Assembly: GCF_003236295.1 (NCBI RefSeq)
Contig: NZ_POTW01000048.1
Coordinates: 1-49,894 of the forward strand
DNA: 49,894 bases
From: Jiangella anatolica
GTDB lineage: Bacteria > Actinomycetota > Actinomycetes > Jiangellales > Jiangellaceae
Direction: 5' to 3'
The notes beneath the pieces are model-generated. The model did not search any database. It was given only the letters and a program-made list of their open reading frames with translations, and was not told where the DNA came from. Within the stretch, counting starts at the first letter, position 1. Each line of letters begins with the position of its first letter. Both the position numbers and the translations under genes were made by a program. Below are positions 42,586 to 49,894 of the stretch, piece by piece.

Positions 42586-43730
42586 CGGGTGCCGTCCTCG
42601 TCCTCGTAGAGGTTCCAGGGGATGAGCTCGTGGTCGTACTCGCAGGGGTTGCCGGCGGCCAGCCGGTGCTCGCCGGTGGTGAGGTCGGTGATCGACGAGC
42701 GGAGCGTCGCCATGCCGTCGTCGCCGGGCCAGCGCTGGTCGTCGTGGCGGCACACCGCGGCCGGGTAGCCGACGTGGTCGCTCAGGGCGCCGGCGACGGC
42801 CCGCAGGACGCCGCCGGAGCCAACGGCCAGGCGCGCGGCGGCCGCCCGTTGCCGGACGATCGGCACGCGGTACAGGGAGTCGACGATCACCGGCCGGTGG
42901 TCGTCGCGCAGGTCCGCCGGCAGCTCGTCCTGGTGATGGTCGCCCTGCACGAGCACGCCGCCGTCCGGCTGACGCCACCGCGCTCCGGCCGCCTGGGACT
43001 CCAGGGCGACGGCCGCGCCGTCGCGATGCGCCAGCAGCAGGCTCGCCGGCGCGCATCGCGGCATCAGCAGCACGGCACGCAACGCCCCGTGCAGGTCGTG
43101 GCAGTCGAGGATCGCCCGCGACAGGACGGCGCGCGGCAGGCCGCTCGCCGCGCCGGGACCGTCCAGGCCCGTGACGGCGAGCGCCAGCCCGGCCGAGTTG
43201 GCGCCGTCGCCGCCCACCTGACCGGCCTCCGCCTCGACGATCAGCGTCGGCTTCGGCGGCTGCACGATGCGCAGCACCACGGACCACTCGCCGGCGTCGG
43301 GATACCAGTCCCAGTTGCGGGCCACGTACACGTGCTCGTCGCCGGTGGCCGCGCCGAGCAGCGCCAGCGACGACCCCCGGTCGCGGTGGCGGCGGGCCTC
43401 GGTCCTCGTGGCGGCGGGCTCCCGGAGGTGGCCGAGGTCGGCCCGGGCGTTGAGCAGCAGCACCGCGTCGGCGCTCACCCCGGCGCCTTCGGCGATGCCG
43501 TCCATCTCGTCGAGCAGGTCCGGCGCCTGCCGGCCGATCTCGGCCCGCCAGCCGCCGATCCGATCTGCGTGATCCGCCAGGTCGCGGCCGGACAGCCGCC
43601 GGCTGTGCTCGGTGTAGAAGTCCACGGCCGCGCGCACCTGGGATCGGGCGCCTTCGCCGTGGCGGCGTCCGCGCTCACGGGCACTGCCGGACAGCTCCAG
43701 GAACAGCGGTGCGGTCGCGCCCACCGTCAC
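42582..43730 (-). CDS. C45-family Ntn protein (paralogue 2) lacking the usual cysteine
   Basis: A 382-aa paralogue of the C45 enzyme at 38335, similar over its whole length ([81 protein letters not shown]). At the nucleophile the first paralogue has DECTSFAL but this one has DRGSSLAL: counting back from the conserved NWD, the Cys is Gly119, followed by Ser120. It is either inactive, or uses Ser120 if a one-residue shift is allowed. It is the first structural gene of the operon, overlapping the ROK regulator stop codon and the ATPase start codon. Confidence 0.85.
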   Translation of the reverse strand: MTVGATAPLFLELSGSARERGRRHGEGARSQVRAAVDFYTEHSRRLSGRDLADHADRIGGWRAEIGRQAPDLLDEMDGIAEGAGVSADAVLLLNARADLGHLREPAATRTEARRHRDRGSSLALLGAATGDEHVYVARNWDWYPDAGEWSVVLRIVQPPKPTLIVEAEAGQVGGDGANSAGLALAVTGLDGPGAASGLPRAVLSRAILDCHDLHGALRAVLLMPRCAPASLLLAHRDGAAVALESQAAGARWRQPDGGVLVQGDHHQDELPADLRDDHRPVIVDSLYRVPIVRQRAAAARLAVGSGGVLRAVAGALSDHVGYPAAVCRHDDQRWPGDDGMATLRSSITDLTTGEHRLAAGNPCEYDHELIPWNLYEDEDGTR

Positions 43731-44938
43731 GCCCTCACCGGTGCGGCGCCGGGCGCGGCGGGGCTGACGTCGCGGCGTCCGAACAGACCCTCCCGGGCCT
43801 CCTGCACGCCCAGGGCGATGGCGCCGGCGATGGACGCGCGGGCGCCGAGCGTGCTGGTCTCGACGGCGGGCGGCCGCGGCACCAGCCGGTCGAGGTAGCC
43901 GCGGACCGGCTGGAGCAGCGCCGGCTGCAGCCCCACCTCACCGCCGAGGATGAGCAGCTGTGGCTCGACGATCGTGGTCACCGAAGCCAGCGCCATGGCG
44001 ATGCCGTACGCCTCGCGGTCGACCACCTCGGCCGCCAGCGGGTCGCCGTCGCCGGCCCGGGCGAAGACCTCGGCGACGGTGATCGCCGGCCCTTCGCCGC
44101 CCCGCCGCTCCCGGTACCGCTCGGCCAGGCCGTGGCCACCGATCGCGGCCTCGAACGCCCCGTTGTGGCGCGAGCCCGGGGCGAGCGGGTCGCCGCCGAA
44201 CGGGAGCCAGCCGATCTCACCCGCCGCGCCGGTCCGGCCGACGCACAGCCGTCCGTTGATCACCAGCCCGAGGCCGGTGCCGGCGCCCACGTGCATGAAG
44301 CCGTAGTCGTCGATGCCCTGCGCCAGGCCGCTGCTCCCCTCGGCGATGGCGGCCAGGTTGACGTCGTTGTGGACCAGCACCCGGGCGCCGATCCGCTCGC
44401 TCAGCTCCGCCTGGACGTCGCGCGGGCCGAAGTCGGGCAGGTGCGGCATCAGCGCGACCCGGCCCGTGCCCGGCTCGACCGTCCCGGGCACTGCCACCAG
44501 CGCGGCCGCCACCTTGTCCGTGGCCACGCGGGCCCGCGCCTGGACGGTCTGGACGGCGGCGACCACCTGGTCCAGCAGCGCGGCCGCCGACGAGGTGTCG
44601 GTGTCCTCCTCGTGCGCGGCGAACTCCACGCCGAACACGTCGGCGAGCACCGCCGACACGGACGCGGGCCCCACGTCGACCCCTACGACGTAGCCGACCT
44701 CGCGGTTGATCGCGAACAGCGCGGCCGTGCGGCCGATGCGGCCGCCCGCCTGCCCCGACTCCACGACGAGCCCGGCAGTGGCCAGGCTCTCCACGATCGA
44801 GTTGGTCGTCGGGCGCGAGAACCCCAGCAGGTCGGCCACCTCACCGCGCGTGCACGGCCCGTGCCGGTACAGCGCCTGGAGAACGGCCCGCTCGTTCATC
44901 AGACGAGCAGTGGTTCGGGTGTCGGAGGCGGTTCGCAT
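43727..44938 (-). CDS. ROK-family repressor heading the C45/amino-acid ABC operon
   Basis: A 403-aa regulator: HTH at about 14-68 (RAVLQALYRHGPCTRGEVADLLGFSRPTTNSIVESL) and a ROK domain (VVGVDVGPASVSAVLADVFG, VHNDVNLAAIAEG, HVGAGTGLGLVINGR, GAAGEIGWLPFGGD). It lacks the zinc motif. ROK proteins usually sense sugars, so its placement in front of an amino-acid importer and C45 enzymes is noteworthy and may suggest a glycosylated or aminosugar-derived ligand. AGAAGGA lies just before the ATG, and a TTAAG/CTTAA palindrome lies 10 nt upstream of it. Its stop overlaps the C45 start by GTGA. Confidence 0.92.
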   Translation of the reverse strand: MRTASDTRTTARLMNERAVLQALYRHGPCTRGEVADLLGFSRPTTNSIVESLATAGLVVESGQAGGRIGRTAALFAINREVGYVVGVDVGPASVSAVLADVFGVEFAAHEEDTDTSSAAALLDQVVAAVQTVQARARVATDKVAAALVAVPGTVEPGTGRVALMPHLPDFGPRDVQAELSERIGARVLVHNDVNLAAIAEGSSGLAQGIDDYGFMHVGAGTGLGLVINGRLCVGRTGAAGEIGWLPFGGDPLAPGSRHNGAFEAAIGGHGLAERYRERRGGEGPAITVAEVFARAGDGDPLAAEVVDREAYGIAMALASVTTIVEPQLLILGGEVGLQPALLQPVRGYLDRLVPRPPAVETSTLGARASIAGAIALGVQEAREGLFGRRDVSPAAPGAAPVRA

Positions 44939-44947
44939 GATCCTTCT

Positions 44948-44964
44948 TTAAGTAGGTTTCTTAA
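44948..44964. promoter_or_regulatory. Palindromic operator candidate of the ROK/C45 operon
   Basis: TTAAG-TAGGTTT-CTTAA, a 5-bp inverted repeat with a 7-nt centre in an AT-rich patch, lies 10 nt upstream of the ROK start codon. It is the likely autoregulatory site. Promoter hexamers are not clear. The rest of 44965-45033 shows nothing else. Confidence 0.5.
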
Positions 44965-45033
44965 TGAACGGCGCGATAGTTGCACACCGGGGCGCGTGCC
45001 GTCAATGAATGGACGGAACTCGTCCCCGGGCGG

Positions 45034-46191
45034 CTAGTGACTCGGCAGCCGCACGGTGAGGTCCAGGCCGCCCTCGGGCCGGGCGACGGTGGTCAGTGTG
45101 CCGCCGTGCGCCTCGACCACCGCAGCGGCGATGGACAGTCCCAGGCCGAGGCCGTCGTCGTCGGCGCCACGTCGGTCGCCCAGCCGTTGGAACGGCTCGT
45201 ACAGGGCCGGCACGGCGCCGGCGGGGACGACCGGCCCGCTGTTGACCACCCGTAGCGTCGCCTCGCCCGCCTCGCCCGCCGTCGACACCCGGACCCAGCC
45301 GCCCGGGCCGTTGTGCCGTACCGCGTTGTCCACCAGGTTGCGGATCAGCCGTTCCACCAGCTCCTGGTCCCCCGCGACCGGCACTGGGAGCAGAGTGGCC
45401 GCGACCTCGACGCCGCGGGCGGCGGCCTCGGCCGCCACGTCCGCCAGGACGTCGCCGGCCGACTCGGACAGATCGACGCGCCGGCGATCCAGTAGCCCCG
45501 GCTGGCTGCGCGCCAGCGTCAACAGCGCCTCGATGATCCGCTCCTGCCGGTGGGCGGCAACCCCCACCCTGGCCAGCGCGGCTCGCAGCGTCTCCGCTGT
45601 GGCGGCCGGGTCGCCCAATGTCACGTCCACCACCGCACGCTGCAGGGTGAGCGGAGTGCGTAGCTCGTGCGAGGCATGGGCGACGAAGCGGCGCTGGGCG
45701 GCGAAGGCCGACTCCAACCGCGCGAGCAGGTCGTCGAACGTGCCGGCCAGCTCGGTGAGCTCGTCGTCCGGCCCGGTGACGCCCAGGCGCTGGTCCAGTG
45801 CATCGGCAGAGATGCGGCGGACCTGGACGGTCATCCGGCTGAGCGGTCGTAGCACCCGGCCGGCGACCACCCAGCCCAGCACGAACGAGACGCAGGAGAG
45901 CGCCGCCAGCGCGATCACTGACGCGGTCAGCAGCCGGCGGACATCCTCGGCACGCTGTCGTTCCGCCTGTTTCCGCAGGTCACCGGCCAGTTCCGGTGGC
46001 TCGATGGCGACGTCGCCGGCGTTGGGCGGCTGGGACGGCGCCGGCGGCTCCCCGAGGAGCGGACCGTGCGCGACGAGCACGTAGACGAGCCCGATCAGCA
46101 CAGCTCCGGTCGCCAGGAAGAGGCCGCTGTAGAGCAGGGTGAGCCGGAGCCGGACGGTGGGCCGCCGCCAGGCCGGTCGCCGACGGATCAT
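45034..46191 (-). CDS. Two-component sensor histidine kinase
   Basis: A membrane sensor kinase of 385 aa. Membrane segments at about 17-40 and 89-110 flank a short proline-rich extracellular loop (GEPPAPSQPP). Then come a HAMP domain (VAGRVLRPLSRMTVQVRRI), the HisKA box with the phosphorylated H175 in HASHELRTPL, and an HATPase domain (N-box LVDNAVRHN, G2-box GLGLGLSIAAAVVEAHGG). The loop is too short for a classical ligand domain, so it may sense membrane or envelope stress. Its start overlaps the regulator stop by ATGA. Confidence 0.94.
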   Translation of the reverse strand: MIRRRPAWRRPTVRLRLTLLYSGLFLATGAVLIGLVYVLVAHGPLLGEPPAPSQPPNAGDVAIEPPELAGDLRKQAERQRAEDVRRLLTASVIALAALSCVSFVLGWVVAGRVLRPLSRMTVQVRRISADALDQRLGVTGPDDELTELAGTFDDLLARLESAFAAQRRFVAHASHELRTPLTLQRAVVDVTLGDPAATAETLRAALARVGVAAHRQERIIEALLTLARSQPGLLDRRRVDLSESAGDVLADVAAEAAARGVEVAATLLPVPVAGDQELVERLIRNLVDNAVRHNGPGGWVRVSTAGEAGEATLRVVNSGPVVPAGAVPALYEPFQRLGDRRGADDDGLGLGLSIAAAVVEAHGGTLTTVARPEGGLDLTVRLPSH

Positions 46192-46853
46192 GACAGTGCG
46201 GCGATGCGGTAGCCGGCCTGCGGCACGGTCTCGATCAGCGGCGGGTCGCCGATCTTGCGCCGCAGCCGGCTGACCGTCACCTTCACCGTCTGGGTGAACG
46301 GGTCGGCCGCCTCGTCCCAGGCCTGCTCCAGCAGCTGCTCCGCCGAGACGACGGTCCCGCGGGCGGCGAGCAGGATCTCGAGGACGGCCAGTTCCTTCGG
46401 CGTGAGGTCGAGCCGGCGCCCGTCGCGCGACGCGGTGCGCCGGGCGGGGTCGACGCGGAGCCCGCCGTGCACCAGCGTGGGTGGGATCGCCGTCGCCGGC
46501 CGGCGGGCCAGCGCCCGGATCCGCATGACCAGCTCGTCGAACGCGAACGGCTTCGGCAGGTAGTCGTCGGCGCCGTACTCGAATCCCGCCACCCGGTCGG
46601 CCAGCGAGCCGGCCGCGGTCAGGATCAGGATGCGACCGGGATACCCGCCGTTCACCAGCGACCGGCACACGTCGTCGCCGGAGATCCCCGGCAGGTCTCG
46701 GTCGAGCACGACGACGTCGTACCGGTGCACGGACGTGTGGTACAGCGCGTCCTCGCCGTCGAGAACGAGATCGACGGCCATGCCCTCGCGGCGCAGGCCG
46801 GTCGCGACGGTCTCGGCGAGCTCGCGGTGGTCTTCGACTATCAGTACGCGCAT
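46188..46853 (-). CDS. OmpR-family response regulator
   Basis: A 221-aa regulator. The receiver domain starts MRVLIVEDHRELAETVATGLR, with the phosphorylated D51 in VVLDRDLPG, T79 and K101 (LPKPF). The C-terminal winged helix reads LDLTPKELAVLEILLAARGTVVSAEQLLEQAWDE...VKVTVSRLRRKIGD. ATG 46853 is preferred over upstream in-frame starts because it places the receiver at the N-terminus as in all homologues. It is divergent from a small exported protein that may be its target. Confidence 0.95.
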   Translation of the reverse strand: MRVLIVEDHRELAETVATGLRREGMAVDLVLDGEDALYHTSVHRYDVVVLDRDLPGISGDDVCRSLVNGGYPGRILILTAAGSLADRVAGFEYGADDYLPKPFAFDELVMRIRALARRPATAIPPTLVHGGLRVDPARRTASRDGRRLDLTPKELAVLEILLAARGTVVSAEQLLEQAWDEAADPFTQTVKVTVSRLRRKIGDPPLIETVPQAGYRIAALS

Positions 46854-46888
46854 CGGCGGCTCCGTGATCCAGGGTGTCCGGGATCGGG

Positions 46889-46907
46889 TTACAGCGAGGT
46901 GACAGCG
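46889..46907. promoter_or_regulatory. Direct repeats, likely OmpR-type regulator site
   Basis: TTACAGCG (46889-46896) and TGACAGCG (46900-46907) are direct repeats offset by 11 nt (7 of 8 identical), the spacing OmpR-family regulators use. They lie in the intergenic region between the response regulator and the small exported protein. Confidence 0.5.
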
Positions 46908-46979
46908 GCTGTTCCGCTCCCGCAACCGGTCACGGGCGAGGCTTCCGGTGTCAGCCGAACACGACTGCTCGGAGGAGAC

Positions 46980-47354
46980 ATGAAACGTTCATCGATCATC
47001 GAGGTCGCCGCGATGGCTGCGATCCTATCGGTCGGACCGGCGGCCCCGAACGCATTCGGCGCGACCGACGCCGGGTCGGCCGGTCCGGCCGGCGAATCCG
47101 CGACGGAGTTCAGCAGGTGCATGCGTGAGCAGGGGCTCGACGACTTCCCCGACGCACACGTGGGCGAGAACGGGCTGGTACAGCTGGACCGCGATGGCTC
47201 GTGGGTGGACCCGTTCTCGGCCGGGTACCTGGCGGCCCTCGAGGAGTGCGGGGGCGTGCTGCCGGACGCCACCACGTTGCCCGGCAGGGTCGAGCCGCCC
47301 GCACCCGAGCCGCCGTCGCTCCCGTCCTTCGCGGCTCCCGAGGTGCCGGCATGA
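46980..47354 (+). CDS. Small exported protein with conserved Cys pair, 124 aa
   Basis: The N-terminal about 28 residues form a Sec signal (KRSSIIEVAAMAAILSVGPAAPNAFG). The mature part has FSRCMREQGLDDFPDAH (Cys47) and LAALEECGGVLP (Cys90), a pattern typical of small actinobacterial exported proteins often next to two-component systems and efflux genes. The C-terminus is proline-rich. A GGAGGAG site precedes ATG 46980. Its stop overlaps the start of the serine hydrolase (ATGA), so both are translated together. Function unknown. Confidence 0.82.
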   Translation: MKRSSIIEVAAMAAILSVGPAAPNAFGATDAGSAGPAGESATEFSRCMREQGLDDFPDAHVGENGLVQLDRDGSWVDPFSAGYLAALEECGGVLPDATTLPGRVEPPAPEPPSLPSFAAPEVPA

Positions 47355-48586
47355 GACTCACGACCGTCCGCCTCAGCCGCCGCGCCGTGCTGCGCGGCTC
47401 GGCAGCGGCGGCGACGGGGCTGGCGGCGTCGGCGTTCTCGATCTCGCCGCGAGCGTGGCCAGGCGAAGACTCCGGCACGGGCCCAGAAGGGCTGCAGCAG
47501 GCCCTCGACGGGCTGGTCGGCACCGCCGCGGATCCGGCCGACCAACCGGTCGCCGCACTCGGGATGGTCCGTGACGGCGGCGAGCTCTGGCGCGGGGCCG
47601 CCGGCTACGCCGACCGGGACGCCCAGCGCCTCGCGCACCCGGCGATCGACTATCGGTTCCGGATCGGCAGCGCCACCAAGACGTTCACCGCGACGATCGT
47701 GCTGCAACTGGTGGGCGAGGGCCGGATCGGCCTGGACGACCCCATCGGCCGGCAGCTGCCCGGGCTCGTCCCGGGCGAGGATCGCATCACCGTACGCAGC
47801 CTGCTGAACATGACCAGCGGCCTACCCGACTTCCTGCCGATCCTGCTGCCTTCGCTTCGCCATGGCATCTCCAGCTACGAGGAGTACCGGCGAGCGTCCT
47901 TCCGTCCGATCGAACCGCGCGACGTCATCGGCCAGGCCGTCGCCGCCGGGCCCCGGTTCGAAGCGGGCACTGCCTTCGACTACAGCACGACCAACTACCT
48001 GGTGCTCGGTCTGCTGATCGAGCAGGTGACGGGGCGTCCGTACCGGACGGTTCTGCACCACCGCATCATCCGTCGTCTCCGCCTGCTCCAGACGGATCTG
48101 CCCGCAGGGCCAGCGCTCCGGCCGCCGTACCTGCACGGCTACGCGCACTTCCACGACCTGGCCGAACAGTGGACCGACGTCACCCGCAGGTTCGAACCGG
48201 GCTGGTCCGGCGGCGGGATGGTCTCCACGCTCGCCGACCTCTCCCGGTTCTTCTCCGCTCTGCTCTCCGGCGACCTCCTGCGGCCGGACCTGCTGGACGC
48301 GATGACGACCACGTCGGGCGCCCCACCCGCCGCGTCCGGCGCACCACCCGGCGCGCCGGACGGAGGCACCTATGGCCTCGGACTCCAGCGTGACGACCGA
48401 AGCCTTCGGCACCCGACGTGGGGCCACGGCGGAGACACCCACGGCTACAACAACCGTGTCCACACCACAGCGGACGGCGCCGCCCAGCTGCTTGCCGCCA
48501 CCACCGGCTTCCCGGCCCGCACACCCCGCCATGGGCCACCGTACGAGCCGTTCATCGACGCCGCCTTCGCCGCGATCGGCTCTTGA
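47351..48586 (+). CDS. Tat-exported beta-lactamase-fold serine hydrolase
   Basis: A 411-aa penicillin-binding-protein-like hydrolase (class C beta-lactamase / D-alanyl-D-alanine carboxypeptidase family). SRRAVLRG at 9-16 gives a twin-arginine signal. The catalytic SxxK is S107-A-T-K110. The second motif is Y211-S-T where YxN is usual, and the third motif region is GHGGDTHGY. It may trim peptidoglycan or hydrolyse beta-lactams or esters; the Tyr-Ser-Thr motif makes a classical beta-lactamase role less likely. It is coupled to the small exported protein and divergent from the two-component system, which suggests an envelope-stress function. Confidence 0.88.
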   Translation: MRLTTVRLSRRAVLRGSAAAATGLAASAFSISPRAWPGEDSGTGPEGLQQALDGLVGTAADPADQPVAALGMVRDGGELWRGAAGYADRDAQRLAHPAIDYRFRIGSATKTFTATIVLQLVGEGRIGLDDPIGRQLPGLVPGEDRITVRSLLNMTSGLPDFLPILLPSLRHGISSYEEYRRASFRPIEPRDVIGQAVAAGPRFEAGTAFDYSTTNYLVLGLLIEQVTGRPYRTVLHHRIIRRLRLLQTDLPAGPALRPPYLHGYAHFHDLAEQWTDVTRRFEPGWSGGGMVSTLADLSRFFSALLSGDLLRPDLLDAMTTTSGAPPAASGAPPGAPDGGTYGLGLQRDDRSLRHPTWGHGGDTHGYNNRVHTTADGAAQLLAATTGFPARTPRHGPPYEPFIDAAFAAIGS

Positions 48587-48590
48587 TGCG

Positions 48591-49493
48591 TCAGGCGGTC
48601 ACCTCCACCAGGCCGGCCGCCACCAGGACTCGGTGCACCTCGTTCAACCCGTCGGCGTCGGGCGGGGCGAGCGCCTGGCCGGCGGTCGAGCCGACGATCC
48701 CGAGTTCGGCCAGGGCGGCCTTGAGCGAGGTCAGCCAGAACCCCGAGCTGTACACCGCGCACACGTCGTCGAGCTGAGCCTGGAGCGCTGCGGCCAGGGT
48801 CGTGTCGCCGTCCAGACCGGCCTGGACGAGCCTGGCGGCAAGGCCGGGGACCACGTTGGCGATCCCGGGCACGGCGCCGTGCGCCCCGGCGGCGAGACTG
48901 CGGGCGATGAGCGCCTCAGCGCCCTGGAACACGCGAAGTCCCGCGGCGCCGGCCACGTCCGCCAGAGCGGCATAGGTGTCCCACTCGCCCGACGACTCCT
49001 TGAGCGCCACGACGGAGTCGATCGCGGCGATCTCCCGAAGCGCCCGGGGCGTGATCGGATGGTGCGTCAGGTGCGGGATGTTGTAGACGACGAGGGGAAG
49101 GCTGGTCCGCTCCGCGAGGGCGGTGACGTGCCGGATGACCGCGCTGTCGGTGTCGGCGTTGAAGTACATGGGCGCCATCAGCACCAGCGCGTCGACACCG
49201 ATCTGCTCGAAGTCCTGGCCGGCCCGGAGAGCTCGCTCCGTGCTCGTCTCGCCGACGCCGGCGAGTACCGGAACCGATCCGGCGACGGCGTCGACATACG
49301 CCCTGGTGATCTCGCTGGCGACCCCTGGCTCGAGTGTGGGTCCTTCGCCGCAGGACCCGAGGACGAACAGCGCCGACGCACCTCCGTCCCGGACGTGCGC
49401 GGTAAGCCTCTCCACGGCACCGATATCGGGACGGTGATCCGGGGTCAGTGGCGAGACGACCGGTGGAATCATTCCGGACAGGTGCAGGTTCAT
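48591..49493 (-). CDS. DapA-family aldolase/synthase
   Basis: A 300-aa TIM-barrel enzyme of the dihydrodipicolinate synthase / N-acetylneuraminate lyase family. The Schiff-base lysine is K165 (VVALKESSG) and the catalytic Tyr is Y137 (VVYNIP). The carboxylate-binding motif is GSCGE (46-50) in place of GTTGE, which argues against a true lysine-pathway DapA and for a keto-acid or sugar-acid aldolase. The only near neighbour on the same strand is the sulfatase upstream, so a sugar-sulfate or sugar-acid catabolic role is plausible. Confidence 0.9.
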   Translation of the reverse strand: MNLHLSGMIPPVVSPLTPDHRPDIGAVERLTAHVRDGGASALFVLGSCGEGPTLEPGVASEITRAYVDAVAGSVPVLAGVGETSTERALRAGQDFEQIGVDALVLMAPMYFNADTDSAVIRHVTALAERTSLPLVVYNIPHLTHHPITPRALREIAAIDSVVALKESSGEWDTYAALADVAGAAGLRVFQGAEALIARSLAAGAHGAVPGIANVVPGLAARLVQAGLDGDTTLAAALQAQLDDVCAVYSSGFWLTSLKAALAELGIVGSTAGQALAPPDADGLNEVHRVLVAAGLVEVTA

Positions 49494-49546
49494 GATGCCC
49501 CCTAGGGTTCGGTGCAGCGGTCGAGTTGCGGACGGCGGAACTGCGG

Positions 49547-49894
49547 TCAGGTCATGGCCTTACGCGGAGCGGTCACTCGGCCGGCGGCGCGGGCTTCGGC
49601 GGTGTCGCGTTGGGCGTCGATCTCGGCGGTGAAGCGGGCGGCCAGGCCGGTGAGGTGGTCCAGGACGTCGGGGTGGCGGTCCTTGAGGTCGTAGGTCTCG
49701 CCCGGGTCGAGCTCCAGATCGAACAGCTGCGGCAGCTCCCGGCCCTGCGCCCGGTTGGGGTCGCGGGGGAACCGGTCCAGGTGCAGCTTCCACCGCCCCC
49801 ACCGCACCGCGTTCAGCGTCCACCAGTGGAAGAAGAACAACGCCCGCCGCACCGGCAACGACCCACCGGCCAGGACCGCCGCGATGTCCACCCC
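49547..49894 (-). CDS. Sulfatase, C-terminal part
   Basis: The visible 115 or so residues are the C-terminal domain of an alkaline-phosphatase-superfamily sulfatase and run off the right edge. Typical features are VDIAAVLAGG, FFHWWTLNAVRWGRWKLHLDRF, ELPQLFDLELDPGETYDL and the closing helix LTGLAARFTAEIDAQRD. The catalytic formylglycine segment lies outside the window. It is upstream of the DapA-family gene by 53 nt, so the two probably share a transcript. Confidence 0.85.
   Translation of the reverse strand, partial: GVDIAAVLAGGSLPVRRALFFFHWWTLNAVRWGRWKLHLDRFPRDPNRAQGRELPQLFDLELDPGETYDLKDRHPDVLDHLTGLAARFTAEIDAQRDTAEARAAGRVTAPRKAMT

Overview
This is a gene-dense, very high-GC stretch (third codon positions almost all G or C) from an actinobacterium. 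The Nif3 / zinc-ribbon / RNase H-acid phosphatase operon, the polyphosphate glucokinase, the type-1c methionine aminopeptidase, the four ROK regulators and many leaderless GTG/ATG genes with a TANNNT box 6-8 nt upstream all fit that phylum. A fused GlyQS-type glycyl-tRNA synthetase is unusual for it. A Jiangella-like soil actinomycete is my best guess, from general knowledge only. I see no tRNA, rRNA or CRISPR array; the one stable RNA gene is rnpB.

Layout. 1-6.4 kb: the start of a secreted protein, a small conserved protein, map, ppgK, rnpB, an XRE regulator paired with a Cas2/VapD-like protein, an LPXTG-anchored Excalibur protein with a switch-like leader, a methyltransferase and a CDF metal exporter. 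6.4-9.0 kb: an ArsR regulator divergent from the CDF gene, an iron-siderophore binding lipoprotein with an IdeR-type box, an MBL-fold hydrolase and an array of alternating inverted repeats. 9.0-16.7 kb: glyQS with a methyltransferase, yaaA, and the rnhA-cobC / zinc-ribbon / nif3 operon. 16.8-20.1 kb: three small related proteins of unknown function (one with no normal start codon) and a Tat-exported CehA/McbA-type hydrolase. 20.3-20.6 kb: a 19-bp minisatellite of 16 units. 21.3-22.9 kb: an ECF41 sigma factor with its oxidoreductase partner. 23.0-23.7 kb: an IS481 remnant.

23.8-45 kb is an accessory catabolic region, mostly on the minus strand. It holds (a) a PadR regulator; (b) a tightly coupled seven-gene operon of a family-5 (Opp/Dpp-like) ABC importer plus a metallophosphoesterase and a PHP phosphoesterase; (c) MgtC and a ROK repressor divergent from a glycerol-1-phosphate-dehydrogenase-like enzyme and a ROK sugar kinase, separated by a near-perfect inverted repeat that contains both promoters; (d) two more ROK regulators; (e) an eight-gene region in which a polar amino-acid ABC importer is flanked by two C45-type Ntn acyltransferases/hydrolases and headed by a fourth ROK regulator. 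In one C45 paralogue the position of the catalytic cysteine is glycine.

45-49.9 kb: an OmpR-type two-component system divergent from a small exported protein and a Tat-exported serine hydrolase, then a DapA-family aldolase and the C-terminus of a sulfatase at the window edge.

The most promising undescribed systems are the C45 / amino-acid ABC / ROK cassette, the phosphoesterase-linked Opp-type operon, the interlocked divergent ROK promoters and the switch-like RNA leader of the Excalibur gene.
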